From: Bacteroidales bacterium UBA755
GTDB lineage: Bacteria; Bacteroidota; Bacteroidia; Bacteroidales; UBA932
Direction: 5' to 3'
Assembly: GCA_002297815.1 (NCBI GenBank)
Contig: DBKH01000037.1
Location: 1 to 64,000, forward strand
Length of the DNA: 64,000 nt
In this document: positions 26,456 through 35,973 of the stretch, piece after piece
Numbering within the stretch: the first letter of the stretch is position 1
Layout of the letters: each line of letters opens with the position of its first letter
The notes under the pieces: generated by a model
What the model was told of the DNA's origin: nothing
Seen by the model: the letters and a program-made list of their open reading frames with translations, nothing else
Databases searched by the model: none
Made by a program: the position numbers and the translations under genes

Positions 26456-29400
26456 GTGACTGACTTTTTTCTCAGAATCTATGACTTCCTTGCCGGAAGA
26501 AAATGGTTGGCGGCCTTGCTGTCGGTCATGCTTGCGGCAGTGTGCCTGCTCCTAGCCTCAAGGCTTCACTATGAGGAGGACATTTCCAGATTCCTTCCGG
26601 GCGATGAGGAAAGCACGAAATATTCTGAGGCCTATAATGCATTGGGCAAAAAGAACAACGTCATCCTGATTTTCTCAGCTAAGGACGGCTCGGAGGTAGG
26701 TGAGGATGAGATTTCCGAGGCGATTCACGATTTCGAGGACGTTTTTGATGCGGAGGATTCTACCGGGCTTGTTCCTCAAAGACAGATTACGGTTGACAGC
26801 GAGATGGCTTTTGAGCTTATGTCTACTGTCATGTCGAGCTATCCGCTATTTATGACTGATGCTGATTACCAGCGGATTGACTCTCTTCTGAAAGTTCCGG
26901 ACTATATTCCTGAACAGCTTGCTTCGGACCGTCAGTCCTTGCTCTTCCCGACTGGTGATGCCATGGTTGCGAATGTACGCACCGATCCACTTCATCTTTT
27001 CACCCCTGTTCTTGGTCGTCTAAGAAGCACTGCTGCCAACTCGAATTATTCTATTGTTGATGACTGCATATTCACAAAAGAAGGAAAGGGACTTGCGTTC
27101 TTGACATCTCCTTATGGTACGAGTGAGTCAGGGATGAATTCCAAAGTCGCGGATTTGGTTGAGGGCTCCATCAAGGCATTGGAAGCAAAACATCCCGATG
27201 TCACGGTGTCAGCTGTGGGCGCCCCGTTGATTGCTGTGTCTAATGCCGCGCAAATCAAGAAAGACAGCATCCTGGCCATCTCTATCGCTTTGCTTCTTAT
27301 CGGGCTTTTGCTGGCCTTTAGCTACAAACGTCTCTCGGACATTCTTTGGATAGTGGTTTCCATCACTTTCGGATGGCTGTTCGCCCTTGGTTGTATCGCA
27401 ATGATTCGAGACAGCATGTCCATCATTGTCATAGGGGTTGCATCCGTGATCATTGGCATCGCGGTGAATTATCCTCTGCATTTCATGGATGGTCTTAAAT
27501 CCGGTGTCACGCCACGGCAGAACCTTAAGGAGATGGTCGAACCTTTGCTGATAGGCAACATTACCACAATCGCGGCCTTTCTTTGCCTTGTCTGGCTTGA
27601 CGCTGTGGCTATGCAGGATTTGGGATTGTTTGGCTCTCTGATGCTTGCCGGAACGATTATTTTCGTCTTGTTTTTCCTTCCAGTGTTCACCAAGGCCCGC
27701 AAGAAAGCCGGGGGAACTTTGGAACTGGGAAAACTTCTGCCTGACAGGGCTCCTTCCGGAGGATGGCTACTCGTGGCTGTGATGGCTGTCACAGTGGTGA
27801 TGTACTTCCTTAGCGGAAAGACTGAGTTCGATTCCGACATAAGAAACATCAATTTTATGACGGAAAGCCAGAAGCGGGACCTTGGTACACTTCAAGAAGG
27901 TCTCGACCAATCTGGCTTAAGGCAGGTCTATGCCATAGCAGATGGAAAAGACTTGGAAGAAGCTCTTGAGCGTAATGACGTTTTGCTTGCAGGGTTGGAT
28001 TCATTGAAAGAGGACATTGTGATGGTCAAAGGGCCAGGGCTTTTCGTACCGTCAAAGAAGACTTGCTCAGCTAGAATTACAGTATGGAATGAATTCTGGG
28101 GGAACGGTCGTGCGCACAAGCTTATGAAGGATTTGGCCGAAGAAAGCGAACGTCAAGGTTTCTCGCCTTCTGCTTTCAGCCCTTTTGGGGAAATCCTTGA
28201 CAAGGACTATTCGGCCTCATCACTAGATTCAGAATCACCTATCTTGGCTTCTTTTGATGGACTCTATGTGATTAAGGATTCTGGCAAATGTCTGATTGTC
28301 AACCAAGTGTTCTGTGATGATGAAGCAAAGAGTGAGTCCGTAAAGTCGGAACTGCGTTCTGATGGAACATTGGTGTTCGACACCGGGGATGTCAGCAACC
28401 GTTTAGTGAGTGTCCTTTCTGAAAGTTTTGACTACATCGGCCTCATTTGCAGTTTGGTGGTGTTTGTCTTCCTATGTTTGAGTTTCCGTCGTCTGGAGCT
28501 AGGCATCCTGTCCTTCTTCCCGTTGGCTGTCAGTTGGTTCTGGATTCTTGGACTGATGGGCCTTCTGGACATCCGCTTCAACATCGTCAACATCATCCTC
28601 GCCACATTCATCTTCGGGCAAGGCGACGACTACACGATCTTCATCACCGAAGGGCTTGTCTATGAATATGCCTACGGGAAGAAACGCCTTGCCACCTACA
28701 AGAACAGCGTCTTTCATTCCGCTGTGATAATGTTCATCGGCATCGGGGCTCTAGTTCTGGCCAAGCATCCGGCGATGCGCTCGCTCGGCGAGGTGACGGT
28801 GATCGGGATGTTCATCGTCGTGGTGATGGCCTACTACCTGCCTCCGGTGATATTCAGATGGCTGACGGAAAAGAACGGAGTCAAACGGGACATCCCTCTT
28901 ACTTTGAAGAGGTTGGCATATTCGCTCTACGCCCTTGTCGGCTATGTGCTGCTGATGTTCCTGTTCGCCTACCCTTACACTTTTTTCCATTTTTTGATTC
29001 ATGGCAATTCTTCTGACAGTAAGTTGAAGTACCATAGATTCCTTCAGAAGATGTCTCGTTTTCTGTTGAGGCGTATTCCAGGAGTGAAGGTCAGCATTTC
29101 CGGAGTCACCGATTTTGATAAGCCATCCGTTATCGTTGCGAATCATCAGTCACATATTGATCTTATCTGCTTGATGGCCTTGACTCCTAAAGTGGTGTTC
29201 TTTACTAATGACTGGGTCTGGAAGAATCCGATTTACGGTTATGTCCTTCGCAAAGCCGACTATTTCCCAGTTCATGATGGAATAGAGGAGAACATGGACA
29301 GAATTCGTTCTTTGGTGGCTCAGGGATATTCATTAGTCATTTTCCCAGAAGGGACGAGGACTCTGGATGGCAAGGTAGGGCGTTTCCACAAAGGGGCTTT

Positions 29401-29911
29401 TTATGTGGCCTCGGAACTGGGTTTGGACATCACTCCTGTGTTCATCCACGGTGCGTATGATGTTCTTCCGAAGACGGATTTTATGCTAAGGGAAGGCTCC
29501 GTGCAAGTCGAAGTAGGTGAGAGGATTCCATGCCGTGAGGATTATCGTGAGATGACTAAAGAGTGCCACAAGATGTTTGTCGCAAAGTACTCTGAGATTT
29601 GCAAGGAGCTAGAGACCCCAGAGTACCTTTCTCAATATGTCAAGTACAAGTACCTTTACAAAGGTGCCGATGTGGAATCCCACTGCCGCAAAGCGCTATC
29701 TCGTGTTCAAGATGCTAGATTCTTGTTTGATACTCCTCCTGGAAAGCATTTTGAGATTCATGACTGCGGTCAGGGTGAGTATGCCTTGATATTCGCCTTG
29801 ATGCACCCGGAGATTCAGGTGGATGCGTACGACAAGGACGAGGATAACATAATGCTGGCCTCTAACTGCTCTTGTTTGCCGGATAACCTTCATTTTCATT
29901 TGGAGTCATGA
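26456..29911 (+). CDS. MMPL-family exporter fused to PlsC-like acyltransferase
   Basis: 1151 residues, GTG start. The first ~850 residues form an RND/MMPL transporter: membrane helix near 18-36, large periplasmic domain, a block of helices (about 270-400), a second periplasmic domain and helices 650-800. Residues about 880-1070 are a 1-acylglycerol-3-phosphate-type acyltransferase with NHQSHIDL (HxxxxD) and FPEGTRT. The last ~80 residues (FEIHDCGQGEYALIFALMHP) look like the start of a methyltransferase or other Rossmann domain. It probably acylates and exports the polyene lipid. A sequence like a -7 box (TATATTCG, 26430-26437) precedes the start. Confidence 0.88.
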   Translation: MTDFFLRIYDFLAGRKWLAALLSVMLAAVCLLLASRLHYEEDISRFLPGDEESTKYSEAYNALGKKNNVILIFSAKDGSEVGEDEISEAIHDFEDVFDAEDSTGLVPQRQITVDSEMAFELMSTVMSSYPLFMTDADYQRIDSLLKVPDYIPEQLASDRQSLLFPTGDAMVANVRTDPLHLFTPVLGRLRSTAANSNYSIVDDCIFTKEGKGLAFLTSPYGTSESGMNSKVADLVEGSIKALEAKHPDVTVSAVGAPLIAVSNAAQIKKDSILAISIALLLIGLLLAFSYKRLSDILWIVVSITFGWLFALGCIAMIRDSMSIIVIGVASVIIGIAVNYPLHFMDGLKSGVTPRQNLKEMVEPLLIGNITTIAAFLCLVWLDAVAMQDLGLFGSLMLAGTIIFVLFFLPVFTKARKKAGGTLELGKLLPDRAPSGGWLLVAVMAVTVVMYFLSGKTEFDSDIRNINFMTESQKRDLGTLQEGLDQSGLRQVYAIADGKDLEEALERNDVLLAGLDSLKEDIVMVKGPGLFVPSKKTCSARITVWNEFWGNGRAHKLMKDLAEESERQGFSPSAFSPFGEILDKDYSASSLDSESPILASFDGLYVIKDSGKCLIVNQVFCDDEAKSESVKSELRSDGTLVFDTGDVSNRLVSVLSESFDYIGLICSLVVFVFLCLSFRRLELGILSFFPLAVSWFWILGLMGLLDIRFNIVNIILATFIFGQGDDYTIFITEGLVYEYAYGKKRLATYKNSVFHSAVIMFIGIGALVLAKHPAMRSLGEVTVIGMFIVVVMAYYLPPVIFRWLTEKNGVKRDIPLTLKRLAYSLYALVGYVLLMFLFAYPYTFFHFLIHGNSSDSKLKYHRFLQKMSRFLLRRIPGVKVSISGVTDFDKPSVIVANHQSHIDLICLMALTPKVVFFTNDWVWKNPIYGYVLRKADYFPVHDGIEENMDRIRSLVAQGYSLVIFPEGTRTLDGKVGRFHKGAFYVASELGLDITPVFIHGAYDVLPKTDFMLREGSVQVEVGERIPCREDYREMTKECHKMFVAKYSEICKELETPEYLSQYVKYKYLYKGADVESHCRKALSRVQDARFLFDTPPGKHFEIHDCGQGEYALIFALMHPEIQVDAYDKDEDNIMLASNCSCLPDNLHFHLES

Positions 29912-30729
29912 GACGGATTGCCTTGATAATCTTGACCGTTCTGATGTTCGGCTTTCAAGCTCATGCTCTTGGGCTTGCAGCATTCTTCCCTGAACCTAAT
30001 AAAGCTAACGGGGCTGCTGTAATAGTTTGTCCCGGAGGTAGTTACTATTGGCTTTCCAAAAAGATTGAAGGAACTGACGTAGCAAGAAAACTGGCGGATG
30101 CAGGATTCACTGCGTTTGTCCTTAACTACCGCCATGCTGGCACGAGATACTTCCTTTTCGGGAATATGGCAGTCCCTCAGAACCATTATCCCGATGCGTT
30201 GAATGACCTTAGAAATGCGGTGCTGGAAGTGCGGCGGAAGGCTTCCGAATATTCCATCGATCCTTCAAAAGTCGGGGTGATGGGCTTCTCGGCCGGCGGC
30301 CACCTCGTTCTGAACAGCGGTGAGGAAGTGGTTGAGAATCAAGGAATATCCTCGCGTCCGTCGTTCATCGTTTCCGTCTATCCGGTAGTCACCATGACCG
30401 ATGAGACCATAGTCCACAAACGCTCCCGGACTGCATTGTTAGGCGGGCACCGGAAAGATTCTTCCCTTAGACGTAAGCTCTCTATGGAATTGGACATTCC
30501 ATCGGACATGCCACCTGTCTTTCTGGTGAACTGTCTAGATGATCCCACCGTTGACTACCGCAACTCCGTCGTGATGGACTACGCCTTGACAGAATCCGGA
30601 ATCCCTCACAAGTATATTCAGTTCCCCACCGGTGGCCACGGCTTCGGTGCCTCCTCCCCTCAAGCCGACTGGTTTCCCCTTTTCCTAGACTGGTTTGAGA
30701 GTTTAACGGCTTCGGGCAGCGGCGAGTAA
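29908..30729 (+). CDS. Secreted alpha/beta hydrolase (esterase-like)
   Basis: 273 residues, signal peptide 1-20. Oxyanion-hole-type VCPGGSYYWLS and the nucleophile motif GFSAGGH (Ser at about 131) with a C-terminal GGHGFG histidine place it in the acetyl-esterase / BD-FAE-like group of serine hydrolases. It overlaps the MMPL stop by ATGA, so it is part of the pigment operon. It might trim or transfer acyl groups on the exported product; that is inference. No terminator is visible in the 28 bp before the convergent STAS-like gene. Confidence 0.8.
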   Translation: MRRIALIILTVLMFGFQAHALGLAAFFPEPNKANGAAVIVCPGGSYYWLSKKIEGTDVARKLADAGFTAFVLNYRHAGTRYFLFGNMAVPQNHYPDALNDLRNAVLEVRRKASEYSIDPSKVGVMGFSAGGHLVLNSGEEVVENQGISSRPSFIVSVYPVVTMTDETIVHKRSRTALLGGHRKDSSLRRKLSMELDIPSDMPPVFLVNCLDDPTVDYRNSVVMDYALTESGIPHKYIQFPTGGHGFGASSPQADWFPLFLDWFESLTASGSGE

Positions 30730-30757
30730 CTCTGAGAATGTTTTGGCTTTGGAACCC

Positions 30758-31048
30758 CTAACCTAGTCTGCGGGCTAAAGCTACCGCGATGTTTTTCCGG
30801 GCGAAATCGTTGATCGAAACGAAGGTGGTCTTGCGTTTCAACTCGTCAAGTGACATCGTCAGCAGCAACTTGGCGAGGCATTCGTCCGCAAAGGAGTTTG
30901 ACACGACATCAACACCTTCGAAATCCAGTGTCACCTTATCATATTCATTCAATAGAGGAACAAGTTGCTCTCGCACTCTCTCACCGAGCATTCTGGTCCC
31001 GAGATTCTCTCCAAAATCTCTGAATTTAAAAGTAGTTGTCAACATCAT
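30758..31048 (-). CDS. STAS-like DUF4325 protein
   Basis: 96 residues, all alpha/beta, with VTLDFEGVDVVSNSFADECLAKL, the STAS-like DUF4325 signature. Partners of this family are usually ATPases of the GHKL type, as here: it lies 9 bp downstream of one. The pair recalls anti-sigma kinase/antagonist switches, but the DUF4325 serine site is not the canonical SpoIIAA one. It runs opposite to the pigment genes on both sides. Confidence 0.85.
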   Translation of the reverse strand: MMLTTTFKFRDFGENLGTRMLGERVREQLVPLLNEYDKVTLDFEGVDVVSNSFADECLAKLLLTMSLDELKRKTTFVSINDFARKNIAVALARRLG

Positions 31049-31057
31049 TTTATCCTC

Positions 31058-31711
31058 CTACCAAAGATTATCCAAGTTATCGGTGTTTAAGAACATGTCA
31101 TTGAATTCTCCCTCACAATCGGTCCTGTTGTCCACAATGTTGTTAGGTACGATTTCCTTGTCGGACTGCAACTCAAAATAGACAATGGTTCCTTGCCAAT
31201 AATCGCATGTGTCCGCTATCGTATTGATCCCGTCATAAGTCATCTTTGAACCTCCAGAGACAATCTCAAGAACAACACCGGCATTCTCTACCAATCTTGC
31301 CGTTGAGTATAGCCCAAATCCCATTCCTTTGCCATCCGTGACCCTGTCTTTGATGCAGGATAGAATGGCGTCCTTTTCTGAAATACCATTGTAAGCGGGG
31401 TTGCTCATCAATGATTTTTGTATTCCGATTCCATCATCGGCCACCAAGACCTGTATACGGTTGTCGTTAGGTAAATATCTTAATATTACAGTCCCACAGA
31501 TTTTCTCAGAATGTGTCAGAACATTGTCGAGAACCTCGTAAAAACAATAACTAAGCGTCTGCAGAACGCTTAACTCAATATCGGGTTTGGCCTTCAGTAA
31601 ATCTACTATATCTTTGTACACACTGAATATAGAATCGTTGTCGAACAATTCTATAGAAACAGGTGCACTGTTTTCACCGAAATACTTCTTTATCAGTCCA
31701 TCGATGTTCAT
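31058..31711 (-). CDS. GHKL-type ATP-binding protein (histidine-kinase-like ATPase)
   Basis: 217 residues. The C-terminal half has the GHKL ATPase motifs: N box EVLDNVLTHSE, G1 VADDGIGIQ and G2 GMGFGLYSTARLV. The N-terminal ~60 residues have no known fold I can name. There is no membrane helix or phospho-accepting dimerisation domain, so it is not a classical sensor kinase; the anti-sigma/MutL-type fold is closer. It is probably an operon with the DUF4325 gene, with a candidate promoter at 31769-31776. Confidence 0.82.
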   Translation of the reverse strand: MNIDGLIKKYFGENSAPVSIELFDNDSIFSVYKDIVDLLKAKPDIELSVLQTLSYCFYEVLDNVLTHSEKICGTVILRYLPNDNRIQVLVADDGIGIQKSLMSNPAYNGISEKDAILSCIKDRVTDGKGMGFGLYSTARLVENAGVVLEIVSGGSKMTYDGINTIADTCDYWQGTIVYFELQSDKEIVPNNIVDNRTDCEGEFNDMFLNTDNLDNLW

Positions 31712-31768
31712 TTCAATGTCTTAAATTGTACGAACCTTGGATTGAGGATTGTCTCGAGGTTCATATAG

Positions 31769-31776
31769 CAAAAATA
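31769..31776 (-). promoter_or_regulatory. Candidate -7 box for the ATPase/STAS-like pair
   Basis: On the minus strand the sequence reads TATTTTTG, a TAnnTTTG match, 58 bp before the start codon. I see no good -33 TTTG at the expected distance, so this is tentative. Confidence 0.35.
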
Positions 31777-31844
31777 AGAAATTTGAGTCAATGTTGAAAA
31801 TATAGTGCTTTAACTATGCAATAATAGTGTAATGGACATAAGAT

Positions 31845-31875
31845 TTTGATTAACCGCTGTTTTTGCCTAAATTCG
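31845..31875 (+). promoter_or_regulatory. Candidate promoter of the second pigment operon
   Basis: TTTG at 31845-31848, a 19-bp spacer and TAAATTCG at 31868-31875 (one base off TAnnTTTG). It lies 22 bp before the ligase start at 31897. Confidence 0.55.
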
Positions 31876-31896
31876 CATAATATTCGACTTATTGAA

Positions 31897-33195
31897 ATGA
31901 CAGAGGATATTGAATTCCAGCCAGTGGAAGTCATCAAAGACTTTCAGGAGAAGAAAATGCGCGAGGCCTTGGGGTATCTGGCGGCCAATTCGCCATATTA
32001 CCAAAGGATGTTTTCCCGTTTCGGGATTGATGTCTCCGCCATTCGTCATATTGAGGACCTTGTCAAGATTCCGTTCACAGAGAAGAAAGATCTTCAACTT
32101 TACAACGAGGACTTCCTATGCGTCCCGAAGGACAAGGTGATTGACTACATCACCACTTCTGGTACGCTGGGTGATCCGGTCACATTCTGCTGTACGGAAA
32201 AGGATCTCCAGAGGCTCGCCTACAACGAGAGGAAGTCTTTTGAGTGCGCTGGAGTGCATCCAGAGAACGTTGTCCAACTTATGACTACCATCGACAAGCG
32301 CTTTATGGCAGGCTTGGCGTATTTCCTTGGAATCCGAGAGTTGGGCGCTGGTATTATCCGAGTGGGCAATGGCGTTCCCGAACTTCAATGGGACACAATC
32401 CAGCGCATCAAGCCGGACACGGTCATGTGTGTGCCTTCGTTCATTCTTCGTCTTATACAGTATGCAGAGGATCACGGAATTGACTACCGTAATTCAAGCG
32501 TCAAGAGAATTATTGGAATCGGGGAAGGACTTAGAAATCAAGATTTTTCGCTCAATCTCCTCGGTTCCAAGATCAAGGAGAAGTGGGACGTGGATCTATA
32601 TGCGACATATTCATCAACCGAGATGGGAGCCACTTTCTCGGAGTGCAGGTACGGGATGGGGGGCCATGTGCATCCAGAGCTGATCATTGTTGAGATCATC
32701 GGGGAGGACAATCTTCCGGTGCCGGACGGGGAGGAAGGTGAGATTGTTGTCACCACCCTTGGAGTGGAGGGCATGCCACTTCTGCGCTTCCGTACCGGGG
32801 ACATCGCGGCCAAGAGGGTTGAGCAGTGTAAGTGCGGCAGGAATTCCTATCGTCTCACACCACTTGTCGGACGTAAAAACAACATGATAAAACTCAAAGG
32901 CACAACCCTTTATCCACCGGCCATAAATGATGTGCTTGACAATGTGGACTATGTCGCCAACTATGTTGTCTATGTACAGGATTCCGAAGCAGGAACGGAC
33001 GATGTGCTAGTGAAAGTGGGGCTTGCTCATGACCCGGGTGTGGATGTGGTTAAGGATCTGAAGGATCGGTTTCGCTCCAGACTTCGCGTTGCACCTAATG
33101 TCGAGATCTGCCCTAAGGAAGAAGTTCAAAGGATACTGTTTCCGGCAAAAAGTCGTAAGCCGGTGAAATTTATTGACTTAAGAAATAAGAAATGA
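31897..33195 (+). CDS. PaaK-like AMP-dependent acyl ligase
   Basis: 432 residues from ATG 31897. Adenylate-forming enzyme of the phenylacetate-CoA ligase / coenzyme F390 synthetase type: phosphate loop YITTSGTLGDPV, ATYSSTEMGATF, FRTGDIAAK and a zinc-finger-like CKCGRN. With the ammonia-lyase in the same cluster it most likely activates 4-coumarate (or a methylated derivative) and loads it on CoA or ACP. It ends with ATGA overlap to the next gene. Confidence 0.88.
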   Translation: MTEDIEFQPVEVIKDFQEKKMREALGYLAANSPYYQRMFSRFGIDVSAIRHIEDLVKIPFTEKKDLQLYNEDFLCVPKDKVIDYITTSGTLGDPVTFCCTEKDLQRLAYNERKSFECAGVHPENVVQLMTTIDKRFMAGLAYFLGIRELGAGIIRVGNGVPELQWDTIQRIKPDTVMCVPSFILRLIQYAEDHGIDYRNSSVKRIIGIGEGLRNQDFSLNLLGSKIKEKWDVDLYATYSSTEMGATFSECRYGMGGHVHPELIIVEIIGEDNLPVPDGEEGEIVVTTLGVEGMPLLRFRTGDIAAKRVEQCKCGRNSYRLTPLVGRKNNMIKLKGTTLYPPAINDVLDNVDYVANYVVYVQDSEAGTDDVLVKVGLAHDPGVDVVKDLKDRFRSRLRVAPNVEICPKEEVQRILFPAKSRKPVKFIDLRNKK

Positions 33196-34337
33196 TTGAC
33201 GAAACCATCTTCGATGACATAAGACCTTACCGTGATGACGAGGTCCCTGCTGCTATGCACCGCATAGCGTCCAATGACTTGTTTCCGTTGCTTTCTTCTT
33301 TCGCGTTCCCGGACAGGAGCGTTGAGGAAATCCGCTCGCTTGTGGATAGCATCCGCACAGTGGACGAATTTCAGACCAAGATCATGTGGTTTGTCAATGA
33401 GCAGATCGTCAAACGTAGCATGTCCTCCTACACCGTCTCCGGAATCGAGGATTTGGACCCTGACAGCCACTACCTGTTTGTGTCTAATCACCGGGACATC
33501 ATGCTGGATGCTTCTGTGCTCCAGAACATCCTTCACGTTCATGGATTCCAGACTTCCGAGATCACCTTCGGGGCAAACCTAATGAGTTCAAGCCTTGTGA
33601 TTGACATCGGCAAGTCCAACAAGATGTTTCGGGTCGAGAGAGGCGGAAACATGAAGGATTTTTACAAGTCTTCTGTTCATTTGTCGGAGTACATCCGCCA
33701 CACTATTGTGGACAGAGGACAGTCCGTTTGGATTGCCCAGAGGAATGGCCGCACCAAGGACGGAAATGACGCGACCGACCAAGGAATCATCAAGATGTTC
33801 GGCATCAGCAAACGTGAGGACAAAATCAAGGCGCTTTCAGAACTGAATATCGTTCCTCTTTCTATCTCATACGAGTGGGAGACATGTGACTACATGAAAG
33901 CCCTTGAGTTGTACCAGTCAAGGTCAGAGAAATATGTCAAGAAACAGGGCGAGGATCTCTCAAGCATACTTTCCGGCATCACATCCTTCAAAGGTGACGT
34001 ACACTTGACATTCTGCCCGATGGTGACAGAGAAGGATCTTTTGGCCTACGATGCGCTTCCGGGAATTGAATATAACAGGGAAGTTGCCAAGCTGCTAGAC
34101 CATCGGATTCATGCCGGTTACCGTCTGTGCCCTAACAATTTCATCGCGCATGACATGCGTTTCGGGAAGCATGAGTTCAAGGGCGAAAAGTACAATGAAG
34201 AGCAGGAAGAGCGCTTCCTTCATCACCTTCATAAACTTGAGAAATATGATGTTGAGGAACCAGAGGTGCTGACCGACATATTCTTAGGAATATATTCAAA
34301 TCCAGTTGACAATTGTTTGAAATTGAGCCATGAATAG
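33192..34337 (+). CDS. PlsC-like acyltransferase
   Basis: 381 residues. Glycerolipid acyltransferase fold with SNHRDIMLDA (HxxxxD catalytic motif) and IAQRNGRTKDG, the counterpart of FPEGTRS. No obvious membrane helix. It overlaps the ligase stop and the next ketosynthase start, so it is one operon with them. It may place the polyene chain or a fatty acid on a glycerol-type anchor. A cluster with two acyltransferases here plus the MMPL-fused one suggests a lipid carrying more than one acyl chain, which is inference. Confidence 0.8.
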   Translation: MIDETIFDDIRPYRDDEVPAAMHRIASNDLFPLLSSFAFPDRSVEEIRSLVDSIRTVDEFQTKIMWFVNEQIVKRSMSSYTVSGIEDLDPDSHYLFVSNHRDIMLDASVLQNILHVHGFQTSEITFGANLMSSSLVIDIGKSNKMFRVERGGNMKDFYKSSVHLSEYIRHTIVDRGQSVWIAQRNGRTKDGNDATDQGIIKMFGISKREDKIKALSELNIVPLSISYEWETCDYMKALELYQSRSEKYVKKQGEDLSSILSGITSFKGDVHLTFCPMVTEKDLLAYDALPGIEYNREVAKLLDHRIHAGYRLCPNNFIAHDMRFGKHEFKGEKYNEEQEERFLHHLHKLEKYDVEEPEVLTDIFLGIYSNPVDNCLKLSHE

Positions 34338-35547
34338 AGTAGTGATAACGGGCATGGGCATCTGGTCATGCCTTGGAAAGACTCTGGAGGAGATCCGCGA
34401 TTCTCTCTACGAAGGGAAATCCGGAATTGTGTATGATCCTGAAAGAAAGGAAATTGGGTTCCGGTCTGCCCTAACGGGGAAAGTGGATATTCCTGACCTG
34501 AAGAAAGAGTTGAGCCGTTCTCAAAGAGTTTTCATGCCTCAGCAGGCAAAGTTTGCTTACTGCGCGACAAGGGATGCTCTTCGTGATGCGGGGGTGGATG
34601 AGGAATATCTTGACTCCAAAGAGGTCGGTCTTCTTTATGGGAATGATTCATCGGCTCTTCCGGTGATAGAGTCAATTGACATCATTAGGGAGAAGAAAGA
34701 CACCCAGATGTGTGGCTCCGGTGCAATCTTCCAGTCCATGAACTCTACAGTCACCATGAATCTTGACTGCATATTCAGACTTAAAGGGATTAACCTTACT
34801 GTGTCAGGGGCTTGCGCTAGTGGTTCGCATGCAATCGGTCTCGGTGCCCTGCTGATTCAGCATGGACTTCAGGAGATGGTTGTCTGCGGTGGTGCTCAGG
34901 AGGTTCATCCTTATGCGGTTGCGTCCTTCGATGGCATTTCAGCTTTTTCCGTCAGAGAAAACGAGCCGGGGAAGGCAAGCCGTCCTTTTGACAGAGACCG
35001 TGACGGGCTTGTGCCGAGTGGAGGAGCTGCTACGGTGATTCTGGAAAGTTACGAGAGTGCCGTTCGTAGGGGAGCGAAGATTTATGGAGAGATTTTAGGC
35101 TATGGCTTCTCCGGCAACGGGGACCACATCTCCACACCAAATGTCGATGGCCCTAAACGTTCTTTGGAAATGGCTGTAAGTCAGGCCGGAATAGGCAGGT
35201 CTGCAATAGGCTACATCAATGCCCACGCAACCTCCACCCATGTCGGAGATGCTAATGAGGCCAAGGCGATTGCTGCCGTCTTCGGTGACAGGACAGTCCC
35301 TGTCACAAGTACGAAATCACAGACCGGCCACGAGATGTGGATGGCGGGAGCTAGTGAAGTGATCTACTCGATGCTTATGATGAAGAACGATTTCATCGCA
35401 CCTAATCTGAATTTCGAGAATCCGGACGAGGATTCTGCAAGGCTTTTGATTCCTGCTGAGAGAATGTCCAAGCATTTCGATGTGTTCCTTTCCAACTCAT
35501 TTGGCTTCGGTGGCACTAATTCTACATTGATTATCAAGAATCTATAA
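34330..35547 (+). CDS. Beta-ketoacyl-ACP synthase
   Basis: 405 residues, complete ketosynthase with Cys162 (GACASGSHA), His299 (NAHATSTHVGD) and His334 (QTGHEMWMAG). It differs from the FabF-like copy at 21591, with an Ala for Gly in the HGT motif (HATST). It is probably the priming or a second extending KS of the pathway. Confidence 0.93.
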   Translation: MNRVVITGMGIWSCLGKTLEEIRDSLYEGKSGIVYDPERKEIGFRSALTGKVDIPDLKKELSRSQRVFMPQQAKFAYCATRDALRDAGVDEEYLDSKEVGLLYGNDSSALPVIESIDIIREKKDTQMCGSGAIFQSMNSTVTMNLDCIFRLKGINLTVSGACASGSHAIGLGALLIQHGLQEMVVCGGAQEVHPYAVASFDGISAFSVRENEPGKASRPFDRDRDGLVPSGGAATVILESYESAVRRGAKIYGEILGYGFSGNGDHISTPNVDGPKRSLEMAVSQAGIGRSAIGYINAHATSTHVGDANEAKAIAAVFGDRTVPVTSTKSQTGHEMWMAGASEVIYSMLMMKNDFIAPNLNFENPDEDSARLLIPAERMSKHFDVFLSNSFGFGGTNSTLIIKNL

Positions 35548-35548
35548 T

Positions 35549-35968
35549 ATGGCGGCCATTAGTGAGACAGTTCGTGTGAAGGTTCGTTTCTCTGAAGTAG
35601 ATCCGATTCGGATGGTCTGGCACGGGAACTACATCAAGTACCTTGAGGATGCCCGCGAGGCTTTCGGTCATCGCTACGGCATCAGCTACATCCAGATTAG
35701 CGAGCATGGCTACTACGCCCCAATTTACGACCTTCAAGTACGTTTCCTTCGCACCGCGACAGTCGATGACACCCTGCTTGTTACCATTACTTGGAAACCT
35801 GCTGAGGGAGCCAAGCTCTGCTTTGACTATGAAATCCGTAACGAGAATGACAATGAACTGATTCTCAGAGCATCTACCGTTCAACTGTTTACTACTGAGG
35901 ACGGTGAGTTCGACCCTGTGGGCCCTGCTTTCTTCTGGGAGTGGAAAGACAGAATGTTATCTGAATAG
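35549..35968 (+). CDS. Hotdog thioesterase (YbgC/4HBT-like)
   Basis: 139 residues with the 4HBT signature RFSEVDPIRMVWHGNYIKYLEDAR, including the conserved Asp and His. It would release or edit acyl chains, and such an enzyme is a usual member of aryl-polyene clusters. Starts two bases after the ketosynthase stop. Confidence 0.87.
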   Translation: MAAISETVRVKVRFSEVDPIRMVWHGNYIKYLEDAREAFGHRYGISYIQISEHGYYAPIYDLQVRFLRTATVDDTLLVTITWKPAEGAKLCFDYEIRNENDNELILRASTVQLFTTEDGEFDPVGPAFFWEWKDRMLSE

Positions 35969-35973
35969 TTAAG

